Shown here piece after piece: positions 1 to 7,141 of a stretch of DNA of 10,413 nt. The notes beneath the pieces are model-generated. The model saw only the letters and a program-made list of their open reading frames with translations, made no database searches and was not told the DNA's origin. The position numbers and the translations under genes are program-made. Position 1 is the stretch's first letter, and each line of letters starts with the position of its first letter. Source of the stretch: an uncultured Bacilli bacterium (GTDB lineage Bacteria > Bacillota_I > Bacilli_A > RF39 > UBA660); contig CAKOOR010000016.1 of NCBI GenBank assembly GCA_934098505.1, positions 1-10,413 of the forward strand, given 5' to 3'.

Positions 1-2250
1 GTTTTATCATGTCTTTTATGTGGTTTTCTAGGTATTTATTTTACTTATTCTAAGTTTTTTATAAGTGATGAACAAGCGGTTATAAAGACAACGGTTGGTG
101 ATTTTACAAGAGGAGATATTGTTCTTAATATTTATGAAGATGGTAAAAAAGTCAAAGATGCTCCCAGAAAATATAATGGCTATACGTTAGGAAGTGTCAC
201 TTGTACAAGCGGCAAAGCCAAGTGGTCAGATGACGATTGGCATTTAACTTTAGAAAATATAGAAACACGAGTAAAATGCAATCTTTATTTTATTGGAATT
301 ACAGATTATGAATTTGACTATACTGGTAGCGAGCAAGAAGTAGTTATTCCTAAAACTGGCCTTTATAGATTAGAAACGTGGGGTTCACAAGGTGGCAGTG
401 GGGTTAATAGAGGCTCTAGTTACGCATACCGTCAAGGTGGTTATGGGGCGTATGCCGCTGGAGTAATCTCTCTAAAAAAAGGCGATAAATTATATGTAAA
501 TGTTGGTGGCGGTGGAGATATCATCATTGATGGAGTTGTTAATAACGAATTACTTACTGCCGGCTATAACGGTGGCGGTAGTGGTAAATCATACGCCAAT
601 GGCGGCGGTGCTACGCATATAGCTACCAGAAGTGGCCTATTAACTACATTAGAAAATAATAAGGACAACATTTTAATAGTAGCAGGTGGTGGCGGTGGAA
701 CATCAGCTGATACTAGTGGCACTGGATATTGTTTAGGTGGCTCTGCCGGTGGTATTACTGGTCAAAGTGGCACCGTTAGCGAAGTGGTAACCGACTGCTC
801 TGCTGGTGTTGGTGGTACTCAAACGACCGGCTATCTTTTTGGTGGTGGTTATGATGCAACTAATGCAGCTAAAAGTTCCAGCGGTGGCGGTGGTGGATAC
901 TATGGTGGAAAGATTGGGACTGTTTGTAGCTCATCAAGTGCTTGTGGTGGTGGTGGTTCCAGTTACGTTGGCAATCCTTTGCTTACTACAAAAACTATGC
1001 ATTGTTACAACTGTAAAACGTCTACAGAATATTCGACAAAAACCGAAACCACAACTTGCAATGAAGAAAGACCAACTAAAAACTGTGCCAAAAAAGGTAA
1101 TGGCTATGCCAAAATAACCTATATTCCAGTATCTATTGAATACTATGCTGATAATATTAAACAAGAAAATATTCCAAGTAAAAATTTGTATGCCTTTTCT
1201 GAAATATCTTGTGAAAAATCATCTAAGATTACATGGGATAAAGATAATTGGAATTATATTATAAATGATTACCAAGAAAATGATGCATGTAAAATATCAT
1301 TTCAAAGTTCCAATATAGCGGCAGTCTTAAACCAACTTGATTCGACTGACAAATGTCCGTCATTAAATGAAGATTCCACTATTACTATTTCAAATGTAGA
1401 ATCAACTGCGGGCTATTTATGTAGTGCTCCTGATACTTATGGAACTAGTTATTATTATCGTGGCAATGTAACTAACAATTATGTTTATTTTGCTGGATTC
1501 TATTGGCGTATTATAAGAGTAAATGGTGATGAATCGGTTAGAATAATTTATGATGGCACAAGTGCTCACAAAAATGGTGAGTCAAGCAGTGATCGCCAAA
1601 TTGGTACCAGTGCTTTTAATTCATCTGGAAATGATAATGCTTACGTTGGTTATATGTATGGAACCCCATCTTCTGCAACTTATGCCGAAACACATGCTAA
1701 TATTAATGATTCTACTATGAAAACATATTTAGAAAACTGGTATAAAACTAATATAGTTGATAAAAATTACTCACGATATGTAGTTGATAATATATTTTGT
1801 AGTGATCGCACTTTATCAATTGGAACAGGCATCGGACAAACATACACTGAATATTCATCAGTTTCTCAATCGAAAAATAGAACATTTACTTGTCCAAATA
1901 AAAATGATACCTTTACTTCTAATGATACAACCAATGGTAATGGTTTATTAACGTATCCGATTGGTTTAATAAGTGTTGATGAAGCTGTTCTTGCCGGCGG
2001 TTATAGTAATGCTAATTCAAATTACTATTTATATACAGGACAACTTTATTGGACTATGTCACCAAATATTTACGATTCAAAATCATACAATGTAGCATGT
2101 AATAGATATATAGATACTAATGGTACAGTTCTTTATGCTAATATGAATGACCATGTTGATTATAAAAATGGTGTTAAACCAGTAATAAATTTAAAAAGTG
2201 ATGTTTTAAAAAATGGTGATGGTACTATGGAAAATCCATTTCATTTTTAA
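1..2250 (+). CDS. Membrane-anchored glycine-rich surface protein with C-terminal DUF6273/FGE-like domain (5' partial)
   Basis: Frame 1 is open from base 1 to TAA at 2248-2250 (749 codons), so the start lies upstream. An internal GTG at 784 is not a start, because conserved domain sequence continues in frame before it. Numbering from base 1: a hydrophobic membrane segment (1-20); a Cys/Trp module (C68, W75, W80, C93); and an ALK/LTK-type glycine-rich domain (about 102-326) with the family hallmarks LETWG, GGYNGGG-like, GGGATHIAT and IVAGGGGG. A four-Cys linker follows (C335, C338, C353, C362, ending in AKKGNGYAKIT), then a second Cys/Trp module (C404, W412, W417, C430). The C-terminal domain (about 440-749) contains YWRIIRVNGD, YWTMSPN and GVKPVINL, which resembles DUF6273 and the C-type-lectin/FGE-like fold. 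The layout implies export with the bulk outside the cell. Adhesion or ligand binding is possible but not shown. It is followed 21 bp later by a related gene. The domain calls are from memory of family motifs. Confidence 0.88.
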   Translation, partial: VLSCLLCGFLGIYFTYSKFFISDEQAVIKTTVGDFTRGDIVLNIYEDGKKVKDAPRKYNGYTLGSVTCTSGKAKWSDDDWHLTLENIETRVKCNLYFIGITDYEFDYTGSEQEVVIPKTGLYRLETWGSQGGSGVNRGSSYAYRQGGYGAYAAGVISLKKGDKLYVNVGGGGDIIIDGVVNNELLTAGYNGGGSGKSYANGGGATHIATRSGLLTTLENNKDNILIVAGGGGGTSADTSGTGYCLGGSAGGITGQSGTVSEVVTDCSAGVGGTQTTGYLFGGGYDATNAAKSSSGGGGGYYGGKIGTVCSSSSACGGGGSSYVGNPLLTTKTMHCYNCKTSTEYSTKTETTTCNEERPTKNCAKKGNGYAKITYIPVSIEYYADNIKQENIPSKNLYAFSEISCEKSSKITWDKDNWNYIINDYQENDACKISFQSSNIAAVLNQLDSTDKCPSLNEDSTITISNVESTAGYLCSAPDTYGTSYYYRGNVTNNYVYFAGFYWRIIRVNGDESVRIIYDGTSAHKNGESSSDRQIGTSAFNSSGNDNAYVGYMYGTPSSATYAETHANINDSTMKTYLENWYKTNIVDKNYSRYVVDNIFCSDRTLSIGTGIGQTYTEYSSVSQSKNRTFTCPNKNDTFTSNDTTNGNGLLTYPIGLISVDEAVLAGGYSNANSNYYLYTGQLYWTMSPNIYDSKSYNVACNRYIDTNGTVLYANMNDHVDYKNGVKPVINLKSDVLKNGDGTMENPFHF
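1081..1118 (+). repeat. Linker repeat copy 1 (four-Cys linker end)
   Basis: First of three near-identical 38-bp direct repeats encoding NCAKKGNGYAKIT, the end of the four-Cys linker after each glycine-rich domain. The A-rich and GGC/GGT stretches are conserved at the DNA level, including most third codon positions. Confidence 0.8.
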
Positions 2251-2271
2251 GAAGAATAATTGAGGTAAAAG

Positions 2272-4314
2272 ATGACAAAGAAAAAATTTAATATCATATT
2301 TTTTTCTGGGATAATATTTTTCTTTCTGATACTTTTAGTATTAGAAAGAAAATCAGATAATAATCAATATGCAAATTTACATGATAATCTTATCATAGCA
2401 ACTTATATAGATGGTGAGTTTTCTGATAATATGCCTAGTAAAGATTCTGGATATGATGTTGATAAAATTGAATGTAACAAGGATATAAATGTTAAATGGG
2501 ATTATAATAAATGGAGTTTTGCCTTTTTGGATAATCTATCCGAAGTAAGATGTAACATTTATTTTAAAGTCAAAACCGTTTATGAGTATGATTATACTGG
2601 TAATGAACAGACATTTACTGTTCCTTTAACTGGTGTTTATAAGTTAGAAACATGGGGTGCTGCTGGTGGCAGTATTTCATTAAAGGGTGGCAATGGTGCC
2701 TATTCTAAAGGATACATTAGTTTAAATAAAGATGATATTTTATATGTCAATGTCGGTGGTACAACTAATAATGGTACTGGTGGTTATAACGGCGGCGGAA
2801 CTGTAACAAATAATAGATATGGTGGTGGTGGTGCCACGCATATTGCCACCAAAAGCGGGTTATTAAATAAATTTGAAAACAATCAAGATGATATTTTAAT
2901 TGTATCCGGTGGCGGCGGCGGTGAAGGTAATGGCTATGTTGGTGGCTCTGGCGGTGGTATTAGTGGTGTTTCTGGTAATGGTGATGAACCAGGAAAAGCT
3001 GGTACCCAAACTGCCGGCGGCACCTATAATGGCAGCTGCGGTGGTGGCAAAGGAACATTTGGCAAGGGTGGTTCTAGCTCATGGTATTCTGAAAGTCTAG
3101 GTGGTGGCGGTAGTGGATACTATGGTGGCTCATCAGGTGGTGGTGATTTCGACAATGGTTCCGGTGGCGGTGGCTCCAGTTATATAGCAAATACAAGATT
3201 AATCAATAAAATAATGTATTGTTATAATTGTCAAACTTCTAATGAATATCTTACTAGGACAGAAACAACAACTTGTAGTGAAGAAACCCCAACCGAAAAT
3301 TGTGCCAAAAAAGGCAATGGCTATGCTAAAATAACTTTTCTGGGTATAAATTTAGAATATTATGTTGATAATATTAAACAAGATAGAGTTCCAAACAAAA
3401 GCCTTTATCTTTTTGACAATATTATATGTGAAAATAATTCAAGTATAATTTGGGATGCCGATAATTGGACAGTTAAAATAGAAGATTATAAAGAATCGGA
3501 TAGTTGCAAGGTTAATTTTTCTTTCAAAAAAACATATGAATTTGCTTATACAGGTAGTGAACAAACTTATACATTTTATAAATCAGGCATCTATAAATTA
3601 GAAACATGGGGAGCTCAAGGAAATTCTGATACTGATGGTTATGGTGGTTATGCAACCGGCGCCATTGCTTTTAATAGTGGAGATAAGGTATACATAAATG
3701 TTGGCGGTACTACAACGACTACTACTGGTGGCTACAATGGCGGTGGCACAGGTAACCATGGCGGCGGTGGCGCTACGCATATCGCCAATGTTTCTGGTAT
3801 ACTTTCGACATTATCATCAAAAATTTCTGATATTATAATAGTCGCTGGTGGCGGCGGTGGTGCTGGTAAAGTAGGAAATGGTGGTTCCGGAGGCGGTGCC
3901 TCTGGTTCTCGTGGTGGAACAAGTACTTGCTTCGATAATGGTCATAAAGGTGGTTATGGTGGTACTCAAACAGCCGGTGGCAATGTTGCAACTACCGATT
4001 GGGCACGAAAAGGATCTTTTGGCAAAGGTGGTAATTATTATGGTAGTACGCAAGGTGGCGCCGGCGGTGGTGGCTTTTATGGTGGTGGCTCTGGCACCAG
4101 TGGCGATTGTACTGGTGGCGGTGGCGGTGGCTCCGGATACATTGCAAATACTTTACTAACAGATAAAGCTATGTACTGTTACAATTGTACAGAATCAAGT
4201 GAAGAAAGTACTAAGACAGTAACAACAACGTGTAGTGAAGAACAAGCAACCGAAAACTGTGCCAAAAAAGGCAATGGCTATGTAAAAATAACATTTATAG
4301 AAGCAACTAATTAA
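2272..4314 (+). CDS. Membrane-anchored surface protein with two ALK/LTK-type glycine-rich domains
   Basis: This 680-residue protein starts at ATG 2272, preceded by GAGGT at 2262-2266. It has a short basic N-terminus and one membrane segment (about 8-24), with the rest probably outside. In order: Cys/Trp module (C68, W76, W81, C94); glycine-rich domain 1 (about 103-306); four-Cys linker (C317, C320, C335, C344); second Cys/Trp module (C386, W394, W399, C412); glycine-rich domain 2 (about 421-624); second linker (C637, C640, C654, C663). The protein ends just after that linker at VKITFIEATN, with no further domain. Each glycine-rich domain has the signature order of YTGxEQT, YKLETWGA, YNGGGT, GGGGATHIA, a run of glycines, GTQTAGG and GxFGKGG. 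In animal ALK/LTK receptors this type of domain forms packed polyglycine helices; the bacterial role is unknown. The gene is a relative of its upstream neighbour, probably by duplication with exchange of the C-terminal part. The 21-bp gap suggests co-transcription. Confidence 0.92.
   Translation: MTKKKFNIIFFSGIIFFFLILLVLERKSDNNQYANLHDNLIIATYIDGEFSDNMPSKDSGYDVDKIECNKDINVKWDYNKWSFAFLDNLSEVRCNIYFKVKTVYEYDYTGNEQTFTVPLTGVYKLETWGAAGGSISLKGGNGAYSKGYISLNKDDILYVNVGGTTNNGTGGYNGGGTVTNNRYGGGGATHIATKSGLLNKFENNQDDILIVSGGGGGEGNGYVGGSGGGISGVSGNGDEPGKAGTQTAGGTYNGSCGGGKGTFGKGGSSSWYSESLGGGGSGYYGGSSGGGDFDNGSGGGGSSYIANTRLINKIMYCYNCQTSNEYLTRTETTTCSEETPTENCAKKGNGYAKITFLGINLEYYVDNIKQDRVPNKSLYLFDNIICENNSSIIWDADNWTVKIEDYKESDSCKVNFSFKKTYEFAYTGSEQTYTFYKSGIYKLETWGAQGNSDTDGYGGYATGAIAFNSGDKVYINVGGTTTTTTGGYNGGGTGNHGGGGATHIANVSGILSTLSSKISDIIIVAGGGGGAGKVGNGGSGGGASGSRGGTSTCFDNGHKGGYGGTQTAGGNVATTDWARKGSFGKGGNYYGSTQGGAGGGGFYGGGSGTSGDCTGGGGGGSGYIANTLLTDKAMYCYNCTESSEESTKTVTTTCSEEQATENCAKKGNGYVKITFIEATN
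3298..3335 (+). repeat. Linker repeat copy 2 (four-Cys linker end)
   Basis: Second copy of the 38-bp linker repeat, between the first glycine-rich domain and the second Cys/Trp module of the 680-aa protein. By eye it differs from copy 1 at only three bases. Confidence 0.8.
4255..4292 (+). repeat. Linker repeat copy 3 (four-Cys linker end)
   Basis: Third copy of the 38-bp linker repeat, near the 3' end of the second surface-protein gene. Here the encoded Ala before Lys-Ile-Thr is Val. Confidence 0.8.
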
Positions 4315-4322
4315 AATATCAT

Positions 4323-4355
4323 ACACAAAAAAAATTCCTTACCATAATATATAAT
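4323..4355 (+). promoter_or_regulatory. Candidate promoter of the microprotein pair (sigma-K-like, or sigma-A -10 only)
   Basis: CATAATATA at 4343-4351 matches the sigma-K -10 pattern CATANNNTA. An AC pair at 4325-4326 lies 16 nt upstream, near the expected -35 position. A sigma-A type TATAAT at 4350-4355 overlaps it but has no recognisable -35. In such A+T-rich DNA either match may be chance. The promoter is proposed because the downstream gene belongs to a sporulation-linked family. Confidence 0.35.
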
Positions 4356-4380
4356 GAAACTTATAAAAGGAGGGAAATTT

Positions 4381-4473
4381 ATGAATAACGGCTGCGGATG
4401 CAACGGTATGGGTCCTGCTATTATCTTAGTTTTATTTATATTATTAATTATCATAGTTGGAGCCTTTATCTAG
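4381..4473 (+). CDS. YjcZ-family hydrophobic microprotein (30 aa)
   Basis: ATG 4381 to TAG 4471-4473 encodes 30 residues. A polar Gly/Cys/Asn-rich start (MNNGCGCNGMG) is followed by one hydrophobic helix running to the end (PAIILVLFILLIIIVGAFI). This matches the layout of the YjcZ/YjcZ-like family, known in Bacillus and relatives as short sporulation-associated membrane peptides with a Gly/Tyr-rich head and an 'ALIVVLFILLIIVG'-type tail. The Shine-Dalgarno site AGGAGGG at 4368-4374, 6 nt before the ATG, is the strongest in the window, so translation is likely. The molecular function of the family is not known. The two Cys residues in place of the usual aromatic residues are unusual but fall within the same Gly-rich head. 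Confidence 0.82.
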   Translation: MNNGCGCNGMGPAIILVLFILLIIIVGAFI

Positions 4474-4482
4474 GGTGATATT

Positions 4483-4599
4483 ATGGAAAAGTGTGTAAAA
4501 AAGGATACTTGTCCTAATAAAACCAACCAAAACTACTTATTTATAATAGTTCTTTATATCTTACTTGCTATTATATTATCTAGTTTTATCTTTTATTAA
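4483..4599 (+). CDS. Single-pass membrane microprotein (38 aa), unrecognised
   Basis: ATG 4483 to TAA 4597-4599 encodes 38 residues. A basic head with two Cys (MEKCVKKDTCPNKTNQN; C4 and C10) precedes one hydrophobic helix (about 18-38) that ends the protein. The ribosome binding site AGGGTGAT at 4472-4479 overlaps the TAG stop of the YjcZ-like gene, so translation is probably coupled to it. The stop codon lies inside the following terminator stem. I do not recognise a family. The placement implies the same timing and membrane location as the YjcZ-like peptide, and the two could interact. The coding call rests on the ribosome site, the clean head-plus-helix layout and the tight packing. Confidence 0.65.
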   Translation: MEKCVKKDTCPNKTNQNYLFIIVLYILLAIILSSFIFY

Positions 4600-4620
4600 A
4601 AGGGGAAAACCCTTTTTTTT
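4598..4620 (+). terminator. Intrinsic terminator after the microprotein pair
   Basis: Stem AAAAGGG (4598-4604) pairs with CCCTTTT (4610-4616) around loop GAAAA and runs into eight T residues (4613-4620). It ends the two-gene microprotein unit. It also shows that the translocase coding region should not be extended back across this stretch. Confidence 0.8.
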
Positions 4621-4644
4621 AATGCTTTTTTTTGATATTTATAT

Positions 4645-4650
4645 TATAAT
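4645..4650 (+). promoter_or_regulatory. Candidate -10 element of the translocase gene
   Basis: A perfect TATAAT sits 28 nt before the chosen ATG and just after the terminator, where a new promoter would be expected. No convincing -35 lies 16-18 nt upstream; the region there is mostly T-rich, so the call is weak. Confidence 0.35.
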
Positions 4651-4678
4651 GGAATTGATTAAGAAAGTAGGATGTGTT

Positions 4679-6964
4679 ATGGCAAAGAAGAAAAAACGTA
4701 AAAATAGTGATGATAAGGCTAAGGGTTATAGTGTTGAGCTTACTGGACTTATCGTTGTTTTAGTAGGTATTATTGGTTTTGGCTTTGGAATAGTTGGAGC
4801 CATGATTAAAAAATTTGCTATTTTTTTAGTTGGTGAGTTTTGGTTTGCTTTACTTATTCTTTTAGTCGTTATTGGTATTTTAATGTTATTTAGACGTAAT
4901 TTACCTAACTTTAAATCGGCTAAATGGATAGGAATATTTATCTTACTGGCTGTTACTTTAGTTCTTGCTCATGCTACATTTATAAAGAATAATTATACTT
5001 TTGCAAGCGTGCTTAATGCAACTAAAGATAACTATATGGAACGAATTGCTACTATTAATGGAACTGGTCCTATTTTATCAAGTGGTCAAAGTTCCATAAG
5101 CGTTGGTGGTGGTGCGGTTGGTGCCATACTAGCCGGTGGTCTTGTCCAGTTATTTGGCTATATTGGTACCATGATAGTTATTGCTATTTGTGCCATATTT
5201 GGAATTGTCTTATTCTTTGATATTAACTTAGCCGAAGTCTTTACAGCACTTAAAGATCATATCGAAAATACTTTCTTTGATAGTGATGAAGATGAAGACG
5301 ATGAAGAAACAGAAACTAATAAAGCACAAGAAGAAGTACCAATTACCAAATCGACTCCTCAAGTTCCCGAAGCAGATAATAAAGTTGTTATTACTAGTGT
5401 TGATGAATTAAAGCAACATACAGGGACTGAACAACCAAGAGAGATTCCCGTTACGACTGGTGAAACTATTAGTACAAATGAACCTCAAGAAGATAAATTA
5501 GTCTTCGTTAATGATAATTATCGCTTACCCGATATTAATAAAATTTTAGATCCTATCAAAAAAGATAATAAGACTAATTCGACAGAATTTATTCGTAGTA
5601 ATAAAAATATTTTAGAAAGAGTTTTAAAAGAATTTGGTATCGAAGGTAAAGTTGTTGAAATTCACATGGGACCAGCGGTTACCCAATACGAAGTTCATAT
5701 TCCGGCTGGTACTAAATTAAGTCGCATTGTTTCATTAGATAAGGAAATTGCCCTTGGTATGGCAGCTAAATCCGTTAAAATCGAAGCTCCAATACCTGGT
5801 AAAAATACCGTTGGTATTGAAATACCTAATCCAGTTATTTCTTCTGTTCAAATTAAAGAAGTTATGGCAAATATTCCACAAAATCAGTTAAAAGCTAAAA
5901 TCTTAGTATCTTTAGGTAAAGATATCATGGGACGTGTCCAAACGGCTGATATCTCTAAAATGCCCCATCTTTTAGTAGCTGGTTCTACTGGCTCTGGTAA
6001 ATCAGTTTGTATTAATTCCTTCATTGCTAGTATTTTAATGCGTTATCGTCCTGATGAAGTTAAATTAATGATGGTTGACCCTAAGAAAGTTGAACTTTCT
6101 AACTATAATGGTGTTCCTCATTTATTATGTCCCGTTGTAACTGATCCTAAAAAAGCCTCACTTGCCTTACAAAGAATCGTTGAAGAAATGGAACATCGTT
6201 ATGACTTATTTGAAGAAAATGGCGTTAAAAACATTTCTGGTTATAATGAAATGATTGACAAATATAACGAAGATAATCCTGATGATAAAAAGAAACATAT
6301 GACTTATATTGTTGTTATAATAGATGAGTTAGCCGATCTTATGATGGTTGCTTCTAAAGAAGTAGAAGACTCCATTATGCGTATTACTCAAATGGCTCGT
6401 GCTGCTGGTATTCATTTAATTGTAGCAACACAAAGACCATCAACGGATGTTATTACTGGGGTTGTTAAAGCTAATATTCCATCTCGTATATCTTTTGCCG
6501 TATCAAGTCAAATTGATTCCCGTACTATCCTAGATTGTTCAGGAGCCGAAAAATTATTAGGAAAAGGTGATATGCTATATTTGCCAATGGGAGAAAATGC
6601 CCCAATTCGTATTCAAGGTTGTTTTATTTCCGATGATGAGATTAGACGTCTAATTGAATATGTATGTAGCCAACAACAAGCTAACTATGATACAAAAATA
6701 ACCGCTCCAAAAGAAGAAGACCATAATCCAGTATCTGGTGAAAAGGAAGATTATGAAGATCCATTATATAATGAAATAGTTGAGTTTGCCATCAATACCG
6801 GTAAAATTTCCGCATCTCTTCTTCAAAGAAGATTTAGATTAGGTTATAATCGTGCTGCCCGTTGTATCGATTTACTAGAAGAACGTGGCATTATTGGTCC
6901 TGCTAATGGTTCTAAACCAAGAGAAGTTTTAGTTAAATTAGAACAGAAGACACCAGAAGATTAA
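4679..6964 (+). CDS. ftsK: SpoIIIE/FtsK-type DNA translocase
   Basis: This 761-residue membrane-bound ATPase pumps double-stranded DNA to clear the chromosome from the division or sporulation septum. The N-terminus is basic (MAKKKKRK), followed by four membrane segments (about 23-42, 52-71, 82-100, 160-182). A short acidic linker follows (about 200-275, including DSDEDEDDEE), far shorter than in E. coli FtsK. The motor domain (about 280-670) has Walker A GSTGSGKS (435-442), Walker B VVIIDEL (545-551) and the family stretches MMVDPKKVEL and ATQRPSTDVITG. The C-terminal winged-helix gamma domain (about 694-754; RRFRLGYNRAARCIDLLEERG), used in Bacillota and Proteobacteria to read polar guide sequences, is intact. 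ATG 4679 is chosen because of AGG at 4669-4671 and the standard MAKKKK start. In-frame ATG 4649 overlaps a TATAAT, and reading back to 4565 would cross a gene and a terminator. Length and order are typical of SpoIIIE/SftA/FtsK; sequence alone does not say which role it plays. Confidence 0.97.
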   Translation: MAKKKKRKNSDDKAKGYSVELTGLIVVLVGIIGFGFGIVGAMIKKFAIFLVGEFWFALLILLVVIGILMLFRRNLPNFKSAKWIGIFILLAVTLVLAHATFIKNNYTFASVLNATKDNYMERIATINGTGPILSSGQSSISVGGGAVGAILAGGLVQLFGYIGTMIVIAICAIFGIVLFFDINLAEVFTALKDHIENTFFDSDEDEDDEETETNKAQEEVPITKSTPQVPEADNKVVITSVDELKQHTGTEQPREIPVTTGETISTNEPQEDKLVFVNDNYRLPDINKILDPIKKDNKTNSTEFIRSNKNILERVLKEFGIEGKVVEIHMGPAVTQYEVHIPAGTKLSRIVSLDKEIALGMAAKSVKIEAPIPGKNTVGIEIPNPVISSVQIKEVMANIPQNQLKAKILVSLGKDIMGRVQTADISKMPHLLVAGSTGSGKSVCINSFIASILMRYRPDEVKLMMVDPKKVELSNYNGVPHLLCPVVTDPKKASLALQRIVEEMEHRYDLFEENGVKNISGYNEMIDKYNEDNPDDKKKHMTYIVVIIDELADLMMVASKEVEDSIMRITQMARAAGIHLIVATQRPSTDVITGVVKANIPSRISFAVSSQIDSRTILDCSGAEKLLGKGDMLYLPMGENAPIRIQGCFISDDEIRRLIEYVCSQQQANYDTKITAPKEEDHNPVSGEKEDYEDPLYNEIVEFAINTGKISASLLQRRFRLGYNRAARCIDLLEERGIIGPANGSKPREVLVKLEQKTPED

Positions 6965-6994
6965 TTCATTTGGATAATATTTAGGATAAAAGAA

Positions 6995-7077
6995 GCCTCT
7001 TTGCTTAACAATGAAAAAATTCTCAAGCCTCATCCCAAAATATTCTAGCTTATTTTAATTTATTATAAAAAAGAGGC
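6995..7077. repeat. Long-loop inverted repeat downstream of ftsK
   Basis: GCCTCTTT (6995-7002) is perfectly complementary to AAAGAGGC (7070-7077), with 67 nt between. AAGCCTC also recurs at 7025-7031. There is no T-run after the second arm on the + strand, so it is not a classical terminator. Apart from the promoter candidate listed next, I see nothing else in the 176-nt spacer. Confidence 0.4.
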
Positions 7078-7085
7078 AAAACCAG

Positions 7086-7114
7086 TTGCTAAAAAATGGA
7101 AAATATAATAAAAT
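7086..7114 (+). promoter_or_regulatory. Candidate sigma-A promoter of the basic membrane protein gene
   Basis: TTGCTA (7086-7091) and TAAAAT (7109-7114) are 17 nt apart and 27 nt before the ATG at 7142. A perfect TATAAT also lies at 7104-7109 but would have only a 12-nt spacer to TTGCTA. Confidence 0.4.
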
Positions 7115-7141
7115 AATTTATGCGAAAGAGTGGGGATTAGA

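Noticed and set aside
784..786. GTG as the start of the first surface protein
   Set aside because: The frame is open back to base 1 and encodes the membrane segment, first Cys/Trp module and most of the glycine-rich domain before this point.
806..1117. Val/Ala-rich frame overlapping the first surface protein, with similar ones at 2900-3100 and 3878-4159
   Set aside because: These are +2-frame shadows of GGT/GGC glycine codons, which read as Val, Ala or Leu; they have no ribosome site and lie inside a well-supported gene.
3598..4053. Thr/Ser/Ile-rich frames on the - strand
   Set aside because: The reverse complement of glycine repeats yields Thr/Ser/Ala codons. The low-complexity products have no ribosome site or promoter. 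The same applies at 934-1164.
1..4314. CRISPR array or tandem satellite in the repeat-rich left half
   Set aside because: The repeats are glycine codons and protein modules in open frame, with no regular repeat-spacer spacing.
4565..4678. N-terminal extension of the FtsK-type protein
   Set aside because: It would start inside the 38-aa gene, run through an intrinsic terminator and a possible -10, and adds sequence unlike the family; MAKKKK at 4679 has a ribosome site.
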